NCBI GenBank assembly: GCA_017694845.1
Contig: JADIMI010000003.1
Span: forward strand, 1 to 48,039
Origin: Candidatus Cryptobacteroides intestinavium
Lineage (GTDB): Bacteria > Bacteroidota > Bacteroidia > Bacteroidales > UBA932
Direction: 5' to 3'
DNA: 48,039 bases
Shown: piece after piece, positions 27,127-36,366 of the stretch
Layout of the letters: every line of letters starts with the position of its first letter
How positions within the stretch are numbered: position 1 is the stretch's first letter
Made by a program: the position numbers and the translations under genes
Notes under the pieces: model-generated
What the model saw: the letters and a program-made list of their open reading frames with translations, nothing else
The model's database searches: none
What the model was told of the DNA's origin: nothing

Positions 27127-27235
27127 GTCATTCCGAACGACTCATTGTCATTCTGAGCAATCACATTGTCATTCCGAACGACTACATTGTCGTTTAACAA
27201 TCGCATTGTCATTCTGGGCGAAGCGAAGAATCTGA
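27127..27235 (+). repeat. Five-copy array of about 20-base GTCATTC repeats between uxuB and uxuA
   Basis: Units start at 27127, 27147, 27168, 27189 (degenerate, GTCGTTT) and 27208, alternating CCGAAC and CTGAGC forms, the last running into GAAGCGAAGAATCTG. The array separates two genes that otherwise would form a tight operon. Confidence 0.7.
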
Positions 27236-27273
27236 TATTCAATAATATATAGAAAAATTAAAAAGACACCAAA

Positions 27274-28443
27274 ATGTATCTGATGAAAGAAAGCTGGCGC
27301 TGGTACGGGCCCAATGACCCTGTCAGCCTGCAGTATATCCGCCAGGCAGGAGTTACCGATATCGTGCACGCACTGCACCATATCCCTAACGGGGAGGTCT
27401 GGACCGTAGAGGAAATCCGCAAGAGGCAGAAGATGATCGCCGATGCCGGACTTGTGTGGAGTGTAGTGGAAAGCGTACCTGTCCACGAACATATCAAGAC
27501 CCAGACAGGCGATTTCCAGAAATATATCGACAATTACAAGCAGTCACTCAGGAATCTGGCCGAGTGCGGCATCTATTGCGTGACATACAATTTCATGCCT
27601 GTTCTCGACTGGACGAGGACTGACCTTGCGTATGAGATGCCGGATGGATCCAGGGCTCTCCGGTTCGAGAGGGCTGCGTTTATGGCTTTCGATCTGTTCA
27701 TACTGAAACGGCCTGCTGCATTCAGTGAATATTCCGAGGAGGATATAGCCAAGGCAAAGGCACGTTATGAGCAGATGGATGCCGCGGAGATAGAACTGAT
27801 AACGAGAAATATGATAGCAGGTCTTCCTGGCAGCGAGGAAAGTTTCACCCTTGACCAGTTCAGGGAGGCTCTTGCAAGGTACGATGGCGTAGATGCCGAG
27901 AGACTCCGCAGCAATCTGATATATTTCCTTTCCGAGATATGTCCTGTGGCGGATGAGTGCGGTGTGGAGATGGTCATTCATCCTGATGATCCTCCATATC
28001 CGATTCTCGGACTGCCGCGTATCCTTTCCACGGCCGAAGATTTCAGGAAGCTTGTAGCGGCTGTGCCGAACCGTTCCAATGGACTCTGTCTCTGTACGGG
28101 GTCGTTCGGAGTCAGGGCGGACAATGACTGTGTCGCGATGCTGAGGGAGTTCGGTGACAGGGTCGGATTCGTGCATCTGCGCAGCACAAAAAGGGATGCG
28201 GAAGGTAATTTCTACGAAGCCAACCATCTTGAAGGGGATGTGGATATGTACGGGATGATGAAAGCACTTCTGGAGGTTCAGCAGCGTCGCAAGGTAAGTA
28301 TCCCGGTCCGTCCGGACCACGGGCATCAGATGTGCGATGACCTCGGACGCAAGTCCAATCCTGGCTATTCCTGCTATGGAAGACTTCGCGGCATAGCGGA
28401 ACTCAGAGGTCTTCAGATGGGGATAGCGAAGTCTATGGAATAG
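27274..28443 (+). CDS. uxuA: Mannonate dehydratase
   Basis: 389 residues. Dehydrates D-mannonate to KDG, the last step of the glucuronate branch. TIM-barrel family with the expected segments [13 protein letters not shown] near the start, [56 protein letters not shown] and [10 protein letters not shown], which contain the His, Cys, Asp and His residues that bind the metal. Start M1 (27274) is followed by a second Met at codon 4; either is possible. Strong terminator after the gene. Confidence 0.96.
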   Translation: MYLMKESWRWYGPNDPVSLQYIRQAGVTDIVHALHHIPNGEVWTVEEIRKRQKMIADAGLVWSVVESVPVHEHIKTQTGDFQKYIDNYKQSLRNLAECGIYCVTYNFMPVLDWTRTDLAYEMPDGSRALRFERAAFMAFDLFILKRPAAFSEYSEEDIAKAKARYEQMDAAEIELITRNMIAGLPGSEESFTLDQFREALARYDGVDAERLRSNLIYFLSEICPVADECGVEMVIHPDDPPYPILGLPRILSTAEDFRKLVAAVPNRSNGLCLCTGSFGVRADNDCVAMLREFGDRVGFVHLRSTKRDAEGNFYEANHLEGDVDMYGMMKALLEVQQRRKVSIPVRPDHGHQMCDDLGRKSNPGYSCYGRLRGIAELRGLQMGIAKSME

Positions 28444-28470
28444 GCGGTCCTGTCCGATGTCAATATTTAG

Positions 28471-28494
28471 AGGCGGCGTACAGGCCGCCTTTTT
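28471..28494 (+). terminator. Rho-independent terminator after uxuA
   Basis: AGGCGGC (28471-28477) pairs with GCCGCCT (28484-28490) around GTACAG, followed by TTTT. Confidence 0.85.
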
Positions 28495-28586
28495 ATGTCC
28501 CGTCTGTGAATCCGTTTCTGTCATTCCGGATTTTTGTCGGATTGAAGAGGGAGCATCAAAATGTTTTGCTTATCTTCGCGTCCATT

Positions 28587-30956
28587 ATGGAACAGGAAAA
28601 GAGTACTATATTAGAGGGGTTGAACAGCGAGCAGAGAAATGCTGTCACCTGTGTTGATGGACCGGTGCTCATAGTGGCGGGAGCGGGTTCAGGAAAAACG
28701 AGGGTCCTGACAAGCAGGATAGCGTATATCCTTGAAAACGGGGCGGACCCAGAAAGGATCCTTGCCCTCACTTTCACGAAAAAGGCGGCTTCGGAAATGA
28801 AGGAGAGGATTGCCATAATGGTAGGGGAGAGGAAGGCCCGGAAACTTAAGATGGGGACGTTCCATTCCGTATTCATCAGGTTTCTTCGGGAATATTCTGA
28901 AAGTCTCGGCTATCCTTCGGGTTTCACGATATATGATACCGGCGACTCCATATCCGCGATAAAGACATGTCTGAAGGAACTGCAGCTTGATGACAAGATA
29001 TACAAGCCGAAGACAGTCCTGTCGAGGATATCCATGGCGAAGAACAATCTTGTCACCGCCGCGGCATATTCCCGCAACCAGATGGCCATTCAGAACGATA
29101 CAGCGGTGAAACGGCCGAAGATATACGAAATATACAGGCTGTATGATGCCAAATGCAGGCAGGCGGGAGTGATGGATTTCGATGACATCCTTCTCAATAT
29201 GAATGTGCTGCTTAAGGATAATCCCGAAGCTCTGGAAGACCTTTCGTCGCGTTTTGACTATATAATGGTGGATGAGTACCAGGACACGAATTTCGCCCAG
29301 TATCTGATCCTTAAGAAACTGTCGGTGAAGCACCGCAATATCTGTGTCGTGGGCGATGATTCGCAGTCCATATATGCATTCCGCGGAGCGAAGATCGAGA
29401 ATATCCTCAATTTCCGCAAGGACTACCCTGACAACAGGACTTTCCGCCTCGAACAGAACTACCGCTCTACCAAGGTCATAGTCGATGCTGCCAACTCGTT
29501 GATATCAAGGAACAGTGCCCGGATTCCGAAAAAATGCTATTCTATGGGGGATGAAGGGGAGAAGATCAGGCTCATCCAGGCGTATTCCGAAGGGGAGGAG
29601 GCTCTGCTGATAGTCTCCTCCATTATAGCCAGGATGCAGGCAGAGCACGCACAGTACAATGATTTCGCCATACTGTACAGGACCAATTCCCAGTCGAGGG
29701 CGCTGGAGGAGGCGTTGAGGAAAAGGAATCTTCCATATATGATCTATTCCGGGAATTCATTCTTTGACAGGGCCGAAGTGAAGGATATGATGGCATATCT
29801 CAAGCTTGTGGTCAATCCGAACGATGATGAATCTTTCAAAAGGATAGTCAACAGGCCGGCCAGAGGTATCGGGGATACGTCTCTGGCAGCCATAATGGCG
29901 GCTTCCCATAATCACGGGGTATCTCTGATGAAGGCCGCCTTTGCGGAGGATCTGGAGACATACGGGCTGAAGGCGGCTGCAATCAAGAAGATTAGGGATT
30001 TCTGCAAAATGATTATGGAACTGACAGTGAAGTCGGCATCCGCTGATGCATATTCCGTGGCGACAGCGGCGGCCCTGGATTCAGGCCTGTATGCCTTCTT
30101 CAAGTCGGACAACAGCATTGAGGGGCAGTCCAGGGCGGCCAATATAGATGAACTTCTCAACAGTATAAAGGGATATATAGAAGAGAGGAACAATGATTAT
30201 TTCGAGGAAATGCAGGCAGAAGGCAATGTCGGGGAAGGCGTGGAACTGACAGAGGAAGACTTCCCTCCGGTGTCGCTTGCCGATTATCTTGAAAACATTT
30301 CGCTTCTCAGCGCAGTCGATATGGAGTCGGGCGAGGATGCGACCAACAGGATAGCGCTGATGACGGTGCATTCTTCCAAAGGACTTGAATTCCCGTATGT
30401 CTATGTAGCGGGAATGGAAGAGAATCTTTTCCCTTCAGGAGGAGGCCTGGCTTCGGAAAGCGATATCGAGGAAGAGAGGAGGCTGTTCTATGTGGCCATG
30501 ACACGGGCCGAGAAAGCTGTCAGTCTGTCATTCGCCACTACACGTATGAGGAACGGGAAATCAGAATCAAATGAACCGAGCCGCTTTATCCGGGAGATAG
30601 ACCGTCAGTATATTTCCAATCCTCTTCCGGATGGCAGGGCTGAATCCGTGTCAACCTCGACTCCGGCCTTCTGGGGAAAGAAAACGCATTCTTCCGGCAA
30701 TTCCGGAGTCACTCCGTTCCGCAGGCCGCATACTGCAGCTCCTGTCAGGGTGCCTGACTCGGAATTTGTCCCTACACCGGTACTGCAGCTCTCTGCGGGC
30801 CAGCGGGTTGAGCACAACAGGTTCGGATACGGGAAAATTCTTGAGATTACCGGCAGTCCGGCTGATCTGAAGGCGAAGATCGTATTCGATGATTTCGGGG
30901 AAAAGATCCTTTTGCTCAAATATGCAAAAATAAGGGCTGTGGATGTTGCAGAATAG
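28587..30956 (+). CDS. pcrA: UvrD/PcrA-type DNA helicase
   Basis: 789 residues. Superfamily 1A 3'-5' helicase used in repair and in removing recombination or replication obstacles. Motifs: Q-motif region LNSEQRNAV, Walker A AGAGSGKT, motif II MVDEYQDTN, motif III GDDSQSIYAFRGA, motif V TVHSSKGLEFPYVYV, motif VI EEERRLFYVAMTRA. The C-terminal basic tail ends in a Tudor-like segment (GQRVEHNRFGYGKILEITG) typical of PcrA. The start is placed at ATG 28587 because MEQEKSTILEGLNSEQ matches family N-termini; the upstream in-frame 27 codons run through the probable promoter (TATCTTCG at 28571). Confidence 0.95.
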   Translation: MEQEKSTILEGLNSEQRNAVTCVDGPVLIVAGAGSGKTRVLTSRIAYILENGADPERILALTFTKKAASEMKERIAIMVGERKARKLKMGTFHSVFIRFLREYSESLGYPSGFTIYDTGDSISAIKTCLKELQLDDKIYKPKTVLSRISMAKNNLVTAAAYSRNQMAIQNDTAVKRPKIYEIYRLYDAKCRQAGVMDFDDILLNMNVLLKDNPEALEDLSSRFDYIMVDEYQDTNFAQYLILKKLSVKHRNICVVGDDSQSIYAFRGAKIENILNFRKDYPDNRTFRLEQNYRSTKVIVDAANSLISRNSARIPKKCYSMGDEGEKIRLIQAYSEGEEALLIVSSIIARMQAEHAQYNDFAILYRTNSQSRALEEALRKRNLPYMIYSGNSFFDRAEVKDMMAYLKLVVNPNDDESFKRIVNRPARGIGDTSLAAIMAASHNHGVSLMKAAFAEDLETYGLKAAAIKKIRDFCKMIMELTVKSASADAYSVATAAALDSGLYAFFKSDNSIEGQSRAANIDELLNSIKGYIEERNNDYFEEMQAEGNVGEGVELTEEDFPPVSLADYLENISLLSAVDMESGEDATNRIALMTVHSSKGLEFPYVYVAGMEENLFPSGGGLASESDIEEERRLFYVAMTRAEKAVSLSFATTRMRNGKSESNEPSRFIREIDRQYISNPLPDGRAESVSTSTPAFWGKKTHSSGNSGVTPFRRPHTAAPVRVPDSEFVPTPVLQLSAGQRVEHNRFGYGKILEITGSPADLKAKIVFDDFGEKILLLKYAKIRAVDVAE

Positions 30957-30975
30957 AGATTTTTCTCTATTTTTG
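30945..30975 (+). promoter_or_regulatory. Promoter overlapping the pcrA 3' end
   Basis: GTTG (30945-30948), 19 bases, TATTTTTG (30968-30975), followed by CACC. It lies over the pcrA stop codon and only about 70 bases before a strong terminator. Confidence 0.6.
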
Positions 30976-30981
30976 CACCGA

Positions 30982-31053
30982 AGTTTTTCATAGTTTAAGT
31001 TTAGGTTAAGTAAGTAGCGGGGTGGATTAGCAATAATCCTCCCCGCGTTTTTT
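30982..31053 (+). ncRNA. Candidate small RNA of about 70 nt after pcrA
   Basis: The promoter at 30945-30975 and the terminator at 31017-31053 define a short unit with no open frame of note. The 5' part is AU-rich single-stranded sequence (TTTAAGTTTAGGTTAAGTAAGT), the 3' part a long hairpin. The start is estimated as 6-7 bases after the -7 box. It could also be an attenuated leader for the lipoprotein gene at 31219, but that gene has its own promoter. Confidence 0.4.
31017..31053 (+). terminator. Strong Rho-independent terminator
   Basis: GCGGGG-T-GGATTA (31017-31029) pairs with TAATCC-T-CCCCGC (31034-31046) around GCAA, a stable tetraloop type, then G and six T. Confidence 0.9.
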
Positions 31054-31137
31054 GTCTGTATATTATAATGAAACAGATGATTTTTTCCGGGAATATTAAA
31101 AAACATATACTTGAAACATAAAAACCTTTTTCTGCCT

Positions 31138-31169
31138 GTTGCAGGGAAGATCCGCTGTCGATAATTTTG
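31138..31169 (+). promoter_or_regulatory. Promoter of the lipoprotein gene
   Basis: GTTG (31138-31141), 20 bases, TAATTTTG (31162-31169). The predicted transcript begins within a small hairpin, CCGTACA (31176-31182) with TGTACGG (31186-31192). Confidence 0.6.
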
Positions 31170-31218
31170 CCGATGCCGTACAGCTTGTACGGAAATGTTG
31201 AATTAAAAGCGGAGAATG

Positions 31219-32328
31219 ATGAAAAGAGATTATGTGACAAATGGAAGGTTCTGCGCAGCAGTTCTGGCAGCAGTGTTTACAATGATTCTTATATTGCCTG
31301 CGGTTTCCTGCAGGAAGGGGGACGGGCCGATGCAGACAGGACAGATCCGTCTCTGTTTCCTTTCGCAGAGCCTTCCGGTCCCCAGATCGGCGGGCGAGGA
31401 GGTGCCGGATACAAATGACTTTATCCTGAAGATAGTTGACTGTAACGGTTCGACAGTATATGATGGGCCGTACGGGAGATCGCCTGAGGCTGTCACGGTC
31501 CCGGCCGGAAGCTGTACCGTCAGTATCAGATCAGAGGAGTTCTCCCGTCCCGCATTCGCCTCTCCGCAGTACGGGGATGACCAGTGCATAGTGGTTCCGG
31601 CCGGAGGTACGGTGGATGCCGGCCTGATATGCACTCAGCTCAATTCCGGTATAAGGCTGGATATCAGTCCTGATTTCCTGACTGCATATCCTGAAGGGGT
31701 GCTCTTTGTAAGAGGGGAGGACGGACAGCTGATGTACAGCTACCGGGAGGATCGTATAGCCTATTTCCTTCCTGGCAGTGTGTCAGTGGTGCTTGGAGAT
31801 GCGGGAAAGGAGTCGGTCCTTATGACCCGTTCCCTGGAGCCGAGGGAGATCCTTTCTGTCAGGCTTGATGTGGCATCGGCCGGAGTCCAGGGCGAAGGTA
31901 TTACGGTCAGTGTCGATACATCAAGGATATGGACAGCGGAAGACTATGTGATAGGTGAAGAGGCCCTTAAGGGGGACAGCCCGCAGAATGCAATGACTGT
32001 AGCGCTTGCGAAAACGAGTGTGGGCCGGAAGGATGTCTGGGTGAGCGGCTATATAGTGGGAGGCGACCTCTCTTCTTCCGACACAGGAATATCATTCGAG
32101 CCTCCGTTTGACTCGGCGACCAGCCTCGCGATCGCGGCACGGGCTTCCGTCAGCGAAAAGTCATCATGCATTGCGGTCCAGCTGCCATCCGGAGATGTCC
32201 GGGATGCGCTGAATCTTGTATCCAATCCAGGACTTGTAGGCAGCCGCGTATGCGTCAGAGGTGATATAGCCGCTTCCTATTTCGGACTGGTCGGCATAAA
32301 GAATGTATCGGATTTCGTACTGTATTGA
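31219..32328 (+). CDS. Secreted lipoprotein, DUF4493/DUF6359-like
   Basis: 369 residues. The lipoprotein signal ends in LPAVSC (Cys31). Residues about 40-230 are a beta-rich domain with repeated small strands that recalls the DUF4493 surface lipoproteins of Bacteroidales. Residues about 240-369 (WTAEDYVIGEEALKGDSPQNAMTVALA, VWVSGYIVGGD, LVGSRVCVRGDIAASYFGLVGIKN) look like an OB-fold, DUF6359-type module. No catalytic motif is visible; a surface binding or adhesion role is a guess. The Met one codon upstream (31216) is an equal alternative. It converges on rluA with only 10 bases between stops. Confidence 0.7.
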   Translation: MKRDYVTNGRFCAAVLAAVFTMILILPAVSCRKGDGPMQTGQIRLCFLSQSLPVPRSAGEEVPDTNDFILKIVDCNGSTVYDGPYGRSPEAVTVPAGSCTVSIRSEEFSRPAFASPQYGDDQCIVVPAGGTVDAGLICTQLNSGIRLDISPDFLTAYPEGVLFVRGEDGQLMYSYREDRIAYFLPGSVSVVLGDAGKESVLMTRSLEPREILSVRLDVASAGVQGEGITVSVDTSRIWTAEDYVIGEEALKGDSPQNAMTVALAKTSVGRKDVWVSGYIVGGDLSSSDTGISFEPPFDSATSLAIAARASVSEKSSCIAVQLPSGDVRDALNLVSNPGLVGSRVCVRGDIAASYFGLVGIKNVSDFVLY

Positions 32329-32338
32329 CAGATGTCGC

Positions 32339-33055
32339 TTATTGCCTGCTTACGCCTTTCCAGGATGATGGGACTGGAGCTTCTATAGTGATCTCTTCTT
32401 TCTTCACCGGATGGACGAAAGTTATCATACGTGCGTGGAGTGATATCCCTCCGTCCGGGTTTGAACGGGGGGCCCCGTATTTGAGGTCACCTTTGATCGG
32501 GCAGCCGATGGCCGAGAGCTGGCAGCGGATCTGGTGATGACGTCCGGTAAGCAGCTGGACTTCCACGAGAAAGTATCTCTCTGTCTTTCCGATGAGTCTG
32601 TATCTGAGCCTTGCAAGTTTTGCATCCGCCCTCCTGTTCCCGGGCCTGCATATATATGTCTTGTTCTGTCTCTCTATCCTGTAGAGCCAGTCTTCAAGTT
32701 CTCCTTCCGCAGGGACCGGTTCGCGGCAGACAAGTGCCCAGTAGAACTTGTGGACATCACCATCGCGGAACATCGCATTGAGTCTTTCCAGTGCCTTGGA
32801 TGTCTTTGCGAACATTGCAATTCCGCTGACCGGCCTGTCGATTCTGTGCGGTATTCCGATGAATACTTTCCCCGGTTTTGCATCCCTCTGCGCGATGAAT
32901 GCCTTGAGCAGGTCTCCGAGCGGCTCATCCCCGGTCCTGTCCCCCTGTGTGATCTCTCCGGCCTTCTTGTTTATGACAATGATATGGTTGTCTTCATAGA
33001 GGATGCGGCCGGCAATATCCTCATATTCCTTGTCTGTCAATGTCCTGTATTCCAT
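32339..33055 (-). CDS. RluA-family 23S rRNA/tRNA pseudouridine synthase
   Basis: 238 residues. Catalytic motif HRIDRPVSG with the essential Asp, followed by RPVSGIAMFAKTSKA; further family segments KFYWALV, TGRHHQIRCQLSAIGCPIKGDLKYG and LHARMITFVHP. It lacks an S4 domain, so it is an RluA-type enzyme of the short class; the uridine target cannot be told from sequence. A 17-codon upstream extension (to 33106) runs through a -7 box (TATATTTG, complement of 33064-33071), so ATG 33055 is the start. Confidence 0.9.
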   Translation of the reverse strand: MEYRTLTDKEYEDIAGRILYEDNHIIVINKKAGEITQGDRTGDEPLGDLLKAFIAQRDAKPGKVFIGIPHRIDRPVSGIAMFAKTSKALERLNAMFRDGDVHKFYWALVCREPVPAEGELEDWLYRIERQNKTYICRPGNRRADAKLARLRYRLIGKTERYFLVEVQLLTGRHHQIRCQLSAIGCPIKGDLKYGAPRSNPDGGISLHARMITFVHPVKKEEITIEAPVPSSWKGVSRQ

Positions 33056-33063
33056 AATGGCTG

Positions 33064-33094
33064 CAAATATACTCTTTCTGTCATCATCTGCCAA
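33064..33094 (-). promoter_or_regulatory. Promoter of the RluA-type gene, very short leader
   Basis: On the minus strand: TTG (complement of 33092-33094), 20 bases, TATATTTG (complement of 33064-33071). The predicted transcript start falls 0-3 bases before the ATG at 33055. Confidence 0.6.
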
Positions 33095-33269
33095 TATTTC
33101 TGACAATTTGGCATATTATTCTGTATCCTCTGCCGTTGGCACGGCATTAGATATATGGCTTCGCGTCTGTCTGCAGCAACTGCAAGGACCTGGAGGCAGG
33201 CTGCCCCGGAGAGACCGGAAAGACCGGTCGGGAACGGGTAGAGAAACGAAAAAATAGGAGATAGATATT

Positions 33270-35156
33270 ATGGGAAAAATTATTGGAATTGACTTAGGAA
33301 CCACGAACTCTTGCGTGGCGGTTATGGAAGGTAACGAGCCTGCCGTAATCATAAACAATGAGGGACAGAGGACCACTCCTTCTGTCGTAGCGTTCACCGA
33401 TGGAGGGGAAAGGAAGATAGGAAACCCTGCGAAACGTCAGGCTATCACCAATCCTCACAAGACAGTGTTCTCCATAAAGAGATTTATGGGTGAGTCTTAT
33501 GATCAGGTGACAAAGGAGATCGAGCGTGTGCCGTACAAAGTTGTCAGGGGTGACAATAACACTCCGCGCGTCGACATAGACGGACGTCTCTATACTCCTC
33601 AGGAGATCTCTGCAATGATTCTCCAGAAGATGAAGAAAACGGCGGAGGATTATCTGGGACAGGAGGTTACAGAGGCTGTCATCACTGTGCCTGCGTACTT
33701 CTCCGACTCACAGCGTCAGGCTACCAAGGAGGCCGGCAAGATTGCGGGTCTTGATGTGAAACGTATAATCAACGAGCCTACGGCTGCCGCTCTTGCCTAC
33801 GGTCTGGACAAGACAGAGAAGAATATGAAGATCGCAGTGTACGACCTCGGTGGCGGTACATTCGATATCTCTATCCTTGAACTTGGTGACGGAGTGTTCG
33901 AGGTTAAATCAACGAACGGTGACACCCACCTCGGCGGTGATGATTTCGACCAGGTCATCATAGACTGGCTGGCATCAGAGTTCGCTTCCGAGAACGGCGG
34001 CATTGACCTGAAGAAGGATCCGATGGCTCTCCAGAGGCTGAAGGAAGCTGCCGAGAAGGCCAAGATAGAACTGTCCAACCAGACTTCTACAGAGATCAAC
34101 CTTCCTTATATAATGCCGGTTGACGGTATTCCTAAGCATCTTGTAAAGACTTTGACAAGGGCCAAGTTCGAGCAGCTTGCCGATGACCTTATCCAGAGGA
34201 CCATCGAGCCTTGTCGCAGGGCGCTTTCTGATGCCGGACTGCAGGCTTCGGAGATAGATGAGGTATTGCTTGTCGGAGGTTCGACACGTATCCCGGCAAT
34301 CCAGGCTATCGTCGAGAAATTCTTCGGCAAGGCTCCGAACAAGAGCGTGAACCCGGATGAAGTCGTGGCTATCGGTGCTGCAATCCAGGGCGGTGTGCTG
34401 GCCGGAGATGTCAAGGATGTCCTTCTGCTTGATGTCACTCCGCTTTCACTCGGTATCGAGACACTCGGAGGTGTGATGACAAAGCTTATCGATGCCAACA
34501 CGACGATTCCTACGCGCAAGTCAGAGGTGTTCTCTACAGCAGCGGACAACCAGCCTTCAGTAGAGATCCACGTACTTCAGGGTGAAAGGCCGATGGCAAA
34601 GGACAACAAGACCATAGGTACATTCCATCTGGATGGTATAGCTCCTGCGCCGAGAGGAGTCCCTCAGATCGAAGTCACATTCGATATCGATGCCAACGGT
34701 ATCCTTAATGTATCCGCAAAGGACAAGGCTACCGGCAAGGAGCAGAAGATCCGTATCGAGGCTTCTTCAGGGCTCAGCGATGATGAGATAAAGAGAATGC
34801 GTGATGAAGCCAAGGCCAACGAGGCTGCTGACAAGGCTGAACGTGAGAGGGTGGACAAGATCAATGCCGCCGATGCTCTCTGCTTCCAGTCGGAGAAGAA
34901 CCTCAAGGAGTACGGTGACAAGATCCCTTCAGACAAGAAAGGCGCTATCGAGACAGCTCTCGGAAGCCTGAAGGAGGCTGTGAAGAGTCAGAATGTCAGC
35001 GATATCGACCGGTATACCGAACAGCTCAACAACGCCTGGCATGCCGCTTCCGAGGATATGGCCAAGGCCGCTCAGGGCGGGCAGCAGGCTGGTCCGCAGG
35101 GACCTCAGCAGGGGCCTCAGAATGGCCCGGATGACCAGGGACCGGACGAGCAGTAA
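33270..35156 (+). CDS. dnaK: Chaperone DnaK (Hsp70)
   Basis: 628 residues. ATP-dependent folding chaperone working with DnaJ and GrpE, neither of which is in the window. N-terminal ATPase [16 protein letters not shown] (about 5-20), [32 protein letters not shown]; substrate-binding domain with [14 protein letters not shown] linker and [23 protein letters not shown]; helical lid. The tail is a Gly/Gln/Pro-rich stretch ending in DDQGPDEQ. No CIRCE-type inverted repeat or clear promoter box was found in the 160 bases upstream; a GACCGG/CCGGTC inverted repeat (33213-33229) is the only structure seen. Confidence 0.98.
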   Translation: MGKIIGIDLGTTNSCVAVMEGNEPAVIINNEGQRTTPSVVAFTDGGERKIGNPAKRQAITNPHKTVFSIKRFMGESYDQVTKEIERVPYKVVRGDNNTPRVDIDGRLYTPQEISAMILQKMKKTAEDYLGQEVTEAVITVPAYFSDSQRQATKEAGKIAGLDVKRIINEPTAAALAYGLDKTEKNMKIAVYDLGGGTFDISILELGDGVFEVKSTNGDTHLGGDDFDQVIIDWLASEFASENGGIDLKKDPMALQRLKEAAEKAKIELSNQTSTEINLPYIMPVDGIPKHLVKTLTRAKFEQLADDLIQRTIEPCRRALSDAGLQASEIDEVLLVGGSTRIPAIQAIVEKFFGKAPNKSVNPDEVVAIGAAIQGGVLAGDVKDVLLLDVTPLSLGIETLGGVMTKLIDANTTIPTRKSEVFSTAADNQPSVEIHVLQGERPMAKDNKTIGTFHLDGIAPAPRGVPQIEVTFDIDANGILNVSAKDKATGKEQKIRIEASSGLSDDEIKRMRDEAKANEAADKAERERVDKINAADALCFQSEKNLKEYGDKIPSDKKGAIETALGSLKEAVKSQNVSDIDRYTEQLNNAWHAASEDMAKAAQGGQQAGPQGPQQGPQNGPDDQGPDEQ

Positions 35157-35199
35157 TCAGATAGGGAACAGCCGGAGAGATACCGGTAGATGATAACAG

Positions 35200-35239
35200 A
35201 CGGGTTTTGAAATCAACAGATTTCGAAACCCGTTTTTTT
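35200..35239 (+). terminator. Rho-independent terminator after dnaK
   Basis: The 15-bp stem 35200-35214 with 35219-35233 (one G-T wobble) around AACA, then seven T. Confidence 0.92.
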
Positions 35240-35240
35240 A

Positions 35241-35617
35241 TATACGCTTTCAATGGCATCGTCCCTGTGCATATCTCCGGAGATGTGTGCAGGGGAGGAC
35301 AGGGTGCATAGAACAATAAGGAACGGGATGCGGAATAAGGATACGAGACGGGCAGGACGAGGCGCGGAATAAATGTGGAGAACAAATGTGGTGCTCCAGA
35401 TCTTTCACTCCGCCTGTGGCTGCGTCTATGGTGACAAGGGATGTCATCCTGAGCACCCTTCCGTTGTCATTCTGAGCGAAGCGAAGAATCTGGAGCAGAA
35501 GGCCGGGACAACGGACCGCGAACAATACTGATTTGTATCTTGTTGAAAGACAGATTGTTGCAAAATATCGTTGTTCGCGGTCCGTAGAGCGTCTTTGCGC
35601 ACGGAGCATCAGTCCGT
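35241..35617. repeat. Composite intergenic module, copy 2
   Basis: It begins right after the dnaK terminator. In order: TATACGC...CATATCTCC (35241-35278), a 44-base block 35372-35415 (about 39 of 44 identical to 24382-24425), CTATGGTGACAAGGGA (about 35426-35441), GTCATCCTGAGC and GTCATTCTGAGCGAAGCG (35443-35491), a 73-bp inverted-repeat element (35512-35584) and ACGGAGCATCAGTCCGT (35601-35617). No gene is supported in 35240-35698. Confidence 0.65.
35512..35584. repeat. 73-bp terminal-inverted-repeat element (copy B)
   Basis: CGGACCGCGAACAA and TTGTTCGCGGTCCG form a perfect 14-bp inverted repeat at the ends. The interior shares TTTGTATCTTGTTGAA-like and TTGCAAAA segments with copies A1 and A2. 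Confidence 0.75.
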
Positions 35618-35698
35618 TCGAGACAGCAAAATTAAAAACGCATACTTTCCCCGGTGATCCGGATACCGGCTGTCCGGCCACGAATCAGGGTATTGATG

Positions 35699-35733
35699 AA
35701 AAAAAGAGATGCTGCGGTCTGCGGCATCTCTTT
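35699..35733 (-). terminator. Terminator after rubrerythrin gene
   Basis: On the minus strand GAGATGCCGC and GCAGCATCTC (complement of 35706-35730, loop AGACC) form a 10-bp stem with one wobble pair, followed by seven T. Confidence 0.88.
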
Positions 35734-35753
35734 CAGCATATCGTGAGACAGTC

Positions 35754-36308
35754 TTACTTCTTGAAGTAGCGGTTGTACAGTCCCTGGAAACCTGCTCCGT
35801 GACGGGCTTCATCCTTGCACATCTCGTGAACAGTGTCGTGGATGGCGTCAAGGTTCTGTGCCTTTGCAAGCTTGGCGATACGGAGCTTGTCCTCGCATGC
35901 ACCCTGCTCTGCGAGCATTCTCCTTTCGACATTTGTCTTGGTGTCCCATACGCATTCTCCGAGAAGTTCTGCGAAGCGTGCAGCGTGCTCTGCCTCCTCG
36001 AAAGCATATCTCTTGAATGCTTCAGCGATCTCAGGATATCCTTCCCTGTCTGCCTGACGGCTCATGGCAAGATACATTCCGACTTCTCCGCATTCACCGT
36101 TGAAATGTTCGCGAAGTCCTTTCAGGATCTCAGGGTCAACATCCTTGGCAACCCCTATCCTGTGCTCATCTGCCCAGACGAGTGAGTCCCCTGTCTCTAT
36201 GATTTCTTCAAATTTGTCAGCTCCGGCATGGCATATAGGGCATTCTGCAGGAGCGCTGTCGCCTTCGTGGATATATCCACATACGAGGCATCTGAATCTT
36301 TTCTTCAT
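35754..36308 (-). CDS. rbr: Rubrerythrin with N-terminal rubredoxin domain
   Basis: 184 residues. The rubredoxin-like iron site comes first: CLVC (C7, C10) and CPIC (C23, C26), residues 1-36. The diiron ferritin-like four-helix bundle follows (about 45-184), with Glu/His helices around [35 protein letters not shown] and CKDEARHG. This is the reverse of the classical rubrerythrin order. Such proteins reduce hydrogen peroxide in anaerobes using electrons from NADH-dependent reductases. ATG 36308 is chosen since the upstream 23 codons overlap the promoter and a regulatory palindrome. Single-gene unit with its own terminator. Confidence 0.93.
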   Translation of the reverse strand: MKKRFRCLVCGYIHEGDSAPAECPICHAGADKFEEIIETGDSLVWADEHRIGVAKDVDPEILKGLREHFNGECGEVGMYLAMSRQADREGYPEIAEAFKRYAFEEAEHAARFAELLGECVWDTKTNVERRMLAEQGACEDKLRIAKLAKAQNLDAIHDTVHEMCKDEARHGAGFQGLYNRYFKK

Positions 36309-36338
36309 AATTCTCTTCCTTTTAATTGAGTATGTAAA

Positions 36339-36353
36339 TTTGAATAATTCTAA
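36339..36353. promoter_or_regulatory. PerR/Fur-box-like palindrome in rubrerythrin leader
   Basis: TTTGAATAATTCTAA is a 7-1-7 inverted repeat with one mismatched pair. It agrees with the PerR consensus TTATAATNATTATAA at 11 of 14 fixed positions. It sits at about +8 to +22 from the predicted start of transcription, a repressing position. Confidence 0.45.
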
Positions 36354-36366
36354 ATGATTACAATTG

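Noticed and set aside
33107..33269. CIRCE-type heat-shock operator before dnaK
   Set aside because: No TTAGCACTC-N9-GAGTGCTAA pattern is present; only a short GACCGG/CCGGTC repeat was seen.
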